A DNA stretch of 64,000 nt, taken from assembly GCF_018139145.2 (NCBI RefSeq), contig NC_059471.1, forward strand, positions 209,083,494-209,147,493, given 5' to 3'. Positions 63,572-64,000 of this stretch are shown here, one piece after another. The position numbers were made by a program, and so were the translations under genes. The notes beneath the pieces are model-generated. The model did not search any database. It saw only the letters and a program-made list of their open reading frames with translations, and had not been told where the DNA came from. This DNA comes from Gymnogyps californianus (Eukaryota > Chordata > Aves > Accipitriformes > Cathartidae). Numbering within the stretch: the stretch's first letter is position 1; every line of letters starts with the position of its first letter.

Positions 63572-64000
63572 TTAGAATCATAGAATCATTGAATAGTTTG
63601 GGTTGGAAGGGACCTTTAAAGGTCATCTAGTCCAACCCCCCTGCCATGAGCAGGGACATCTTCAACTAGATCAAGTTGCTCAGAGCCCCGTCCAACCTGA
63701 CCTTGAATGTTTCCAGGGATGGGGCATCTACCACCTCTCTGGGCAACCTCTGCCAGTGTTTCACCACCCTCATTGTAAAAAATTTCTTCCTTATGTCTAG
63801 TCTGAATCTACCCTCTTTTAGTTTAAAACCATTACCCCTTGTCCTATCGCAACAGGCCCTACTAAAAAGTTTGTCCCCGTCTTTCTTATAAGCCCCCTTT
63901 AAGTACTGAAAGGCCACAATAAGGTCTCCTTGGAGCCTTCTCTTCTCCAGGCTGAACAACCCCAACTCTCTCAGCCTTTCTTCATAGGAGAGGTGTTCCA
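63572..64000 (-). mobile_element. CR1 LINE 3' end, runs off the window
   Basis: The left edge carries the CR1 3'-terminal ATTCTATGATTCT-type repeats, seen here as AGAATCATAGAATCATT on the plus strand, followed by the typical TTGGAAGGGACC and GTCCAACCCC blocks. The minus strand encodes the C-terminal end of the CR1 reverse-transcriptase protein ([53 protein letters not shown]). The reading frame is open from the window edge to about 63666, so this is a comparatively young copy inside the SEMA3A intron. Confidence 0.95.

Noticed and set aside
1..64000. CRISPR arrays, bacterial operons, riboswitches
   Set aside because: The window is vertebrate genomic DNA; no regularly spaced short direct repeats or prokaryotic gene organisation was seen.

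Overview
The window looks like bird genomic DNA, most likely Neoaves. It is AT-rich vertebrate sequence that holds CR1 retrotransposon 3' ends, ERVL-type solo LTRs of a kind common in neoavian genomes, and the last two coding exons of SEMA3A (collapsin-1). The species cannot be fixed from the sequence alone.

Layout. About 1-55.5 kb is gene-poor DNA downstream of SEMA3A. It carries CR1 fragments near 2.2, 4.2, 35.3, 45.1-47.7 and 63.6 kb. Three ERVL-like solo LTRs lie at 10.79-11.38, 11.62-12.66 and 18.35-18.95 kb; two of them have perfect 5-bp target-site duplications. A 180-bp, ~97% identical inverted duplication lies at 19.45/20.78 kb, an unexplained GC-rich island at 52.64-53.04 kb, and traces of very old amniote SINE/LINE repeats are scattered throughout. 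About 55.5-61.1 kb on the minus strand is the 3' end of SEMA3A: the penultimate coding exon (60988-61130), an intron, the terminal exon (58929-59384) and a probable long 3' UTR with several AATAAA signals. 61.1-63.6 kb is SEMA3A intron sequence, and the window ends inside another CR1.

Only SEMA3A is a secure gene. In vertebrates with conserved synteny the DNA downstream of SEMA3A is a large intergenic interval leading to SEMA3E, so an additional gene is not expected. One pair of minus-strand segments at 8.57-8.71 and 9.36-9.46 kb nevertheless has exon-like properties (open frame, fair splice sites, matching phase). I report it as a low-confidence candidate of unknown identity. The most notable structural finding is the young inverted duplication at 19.4-21.0 kb.
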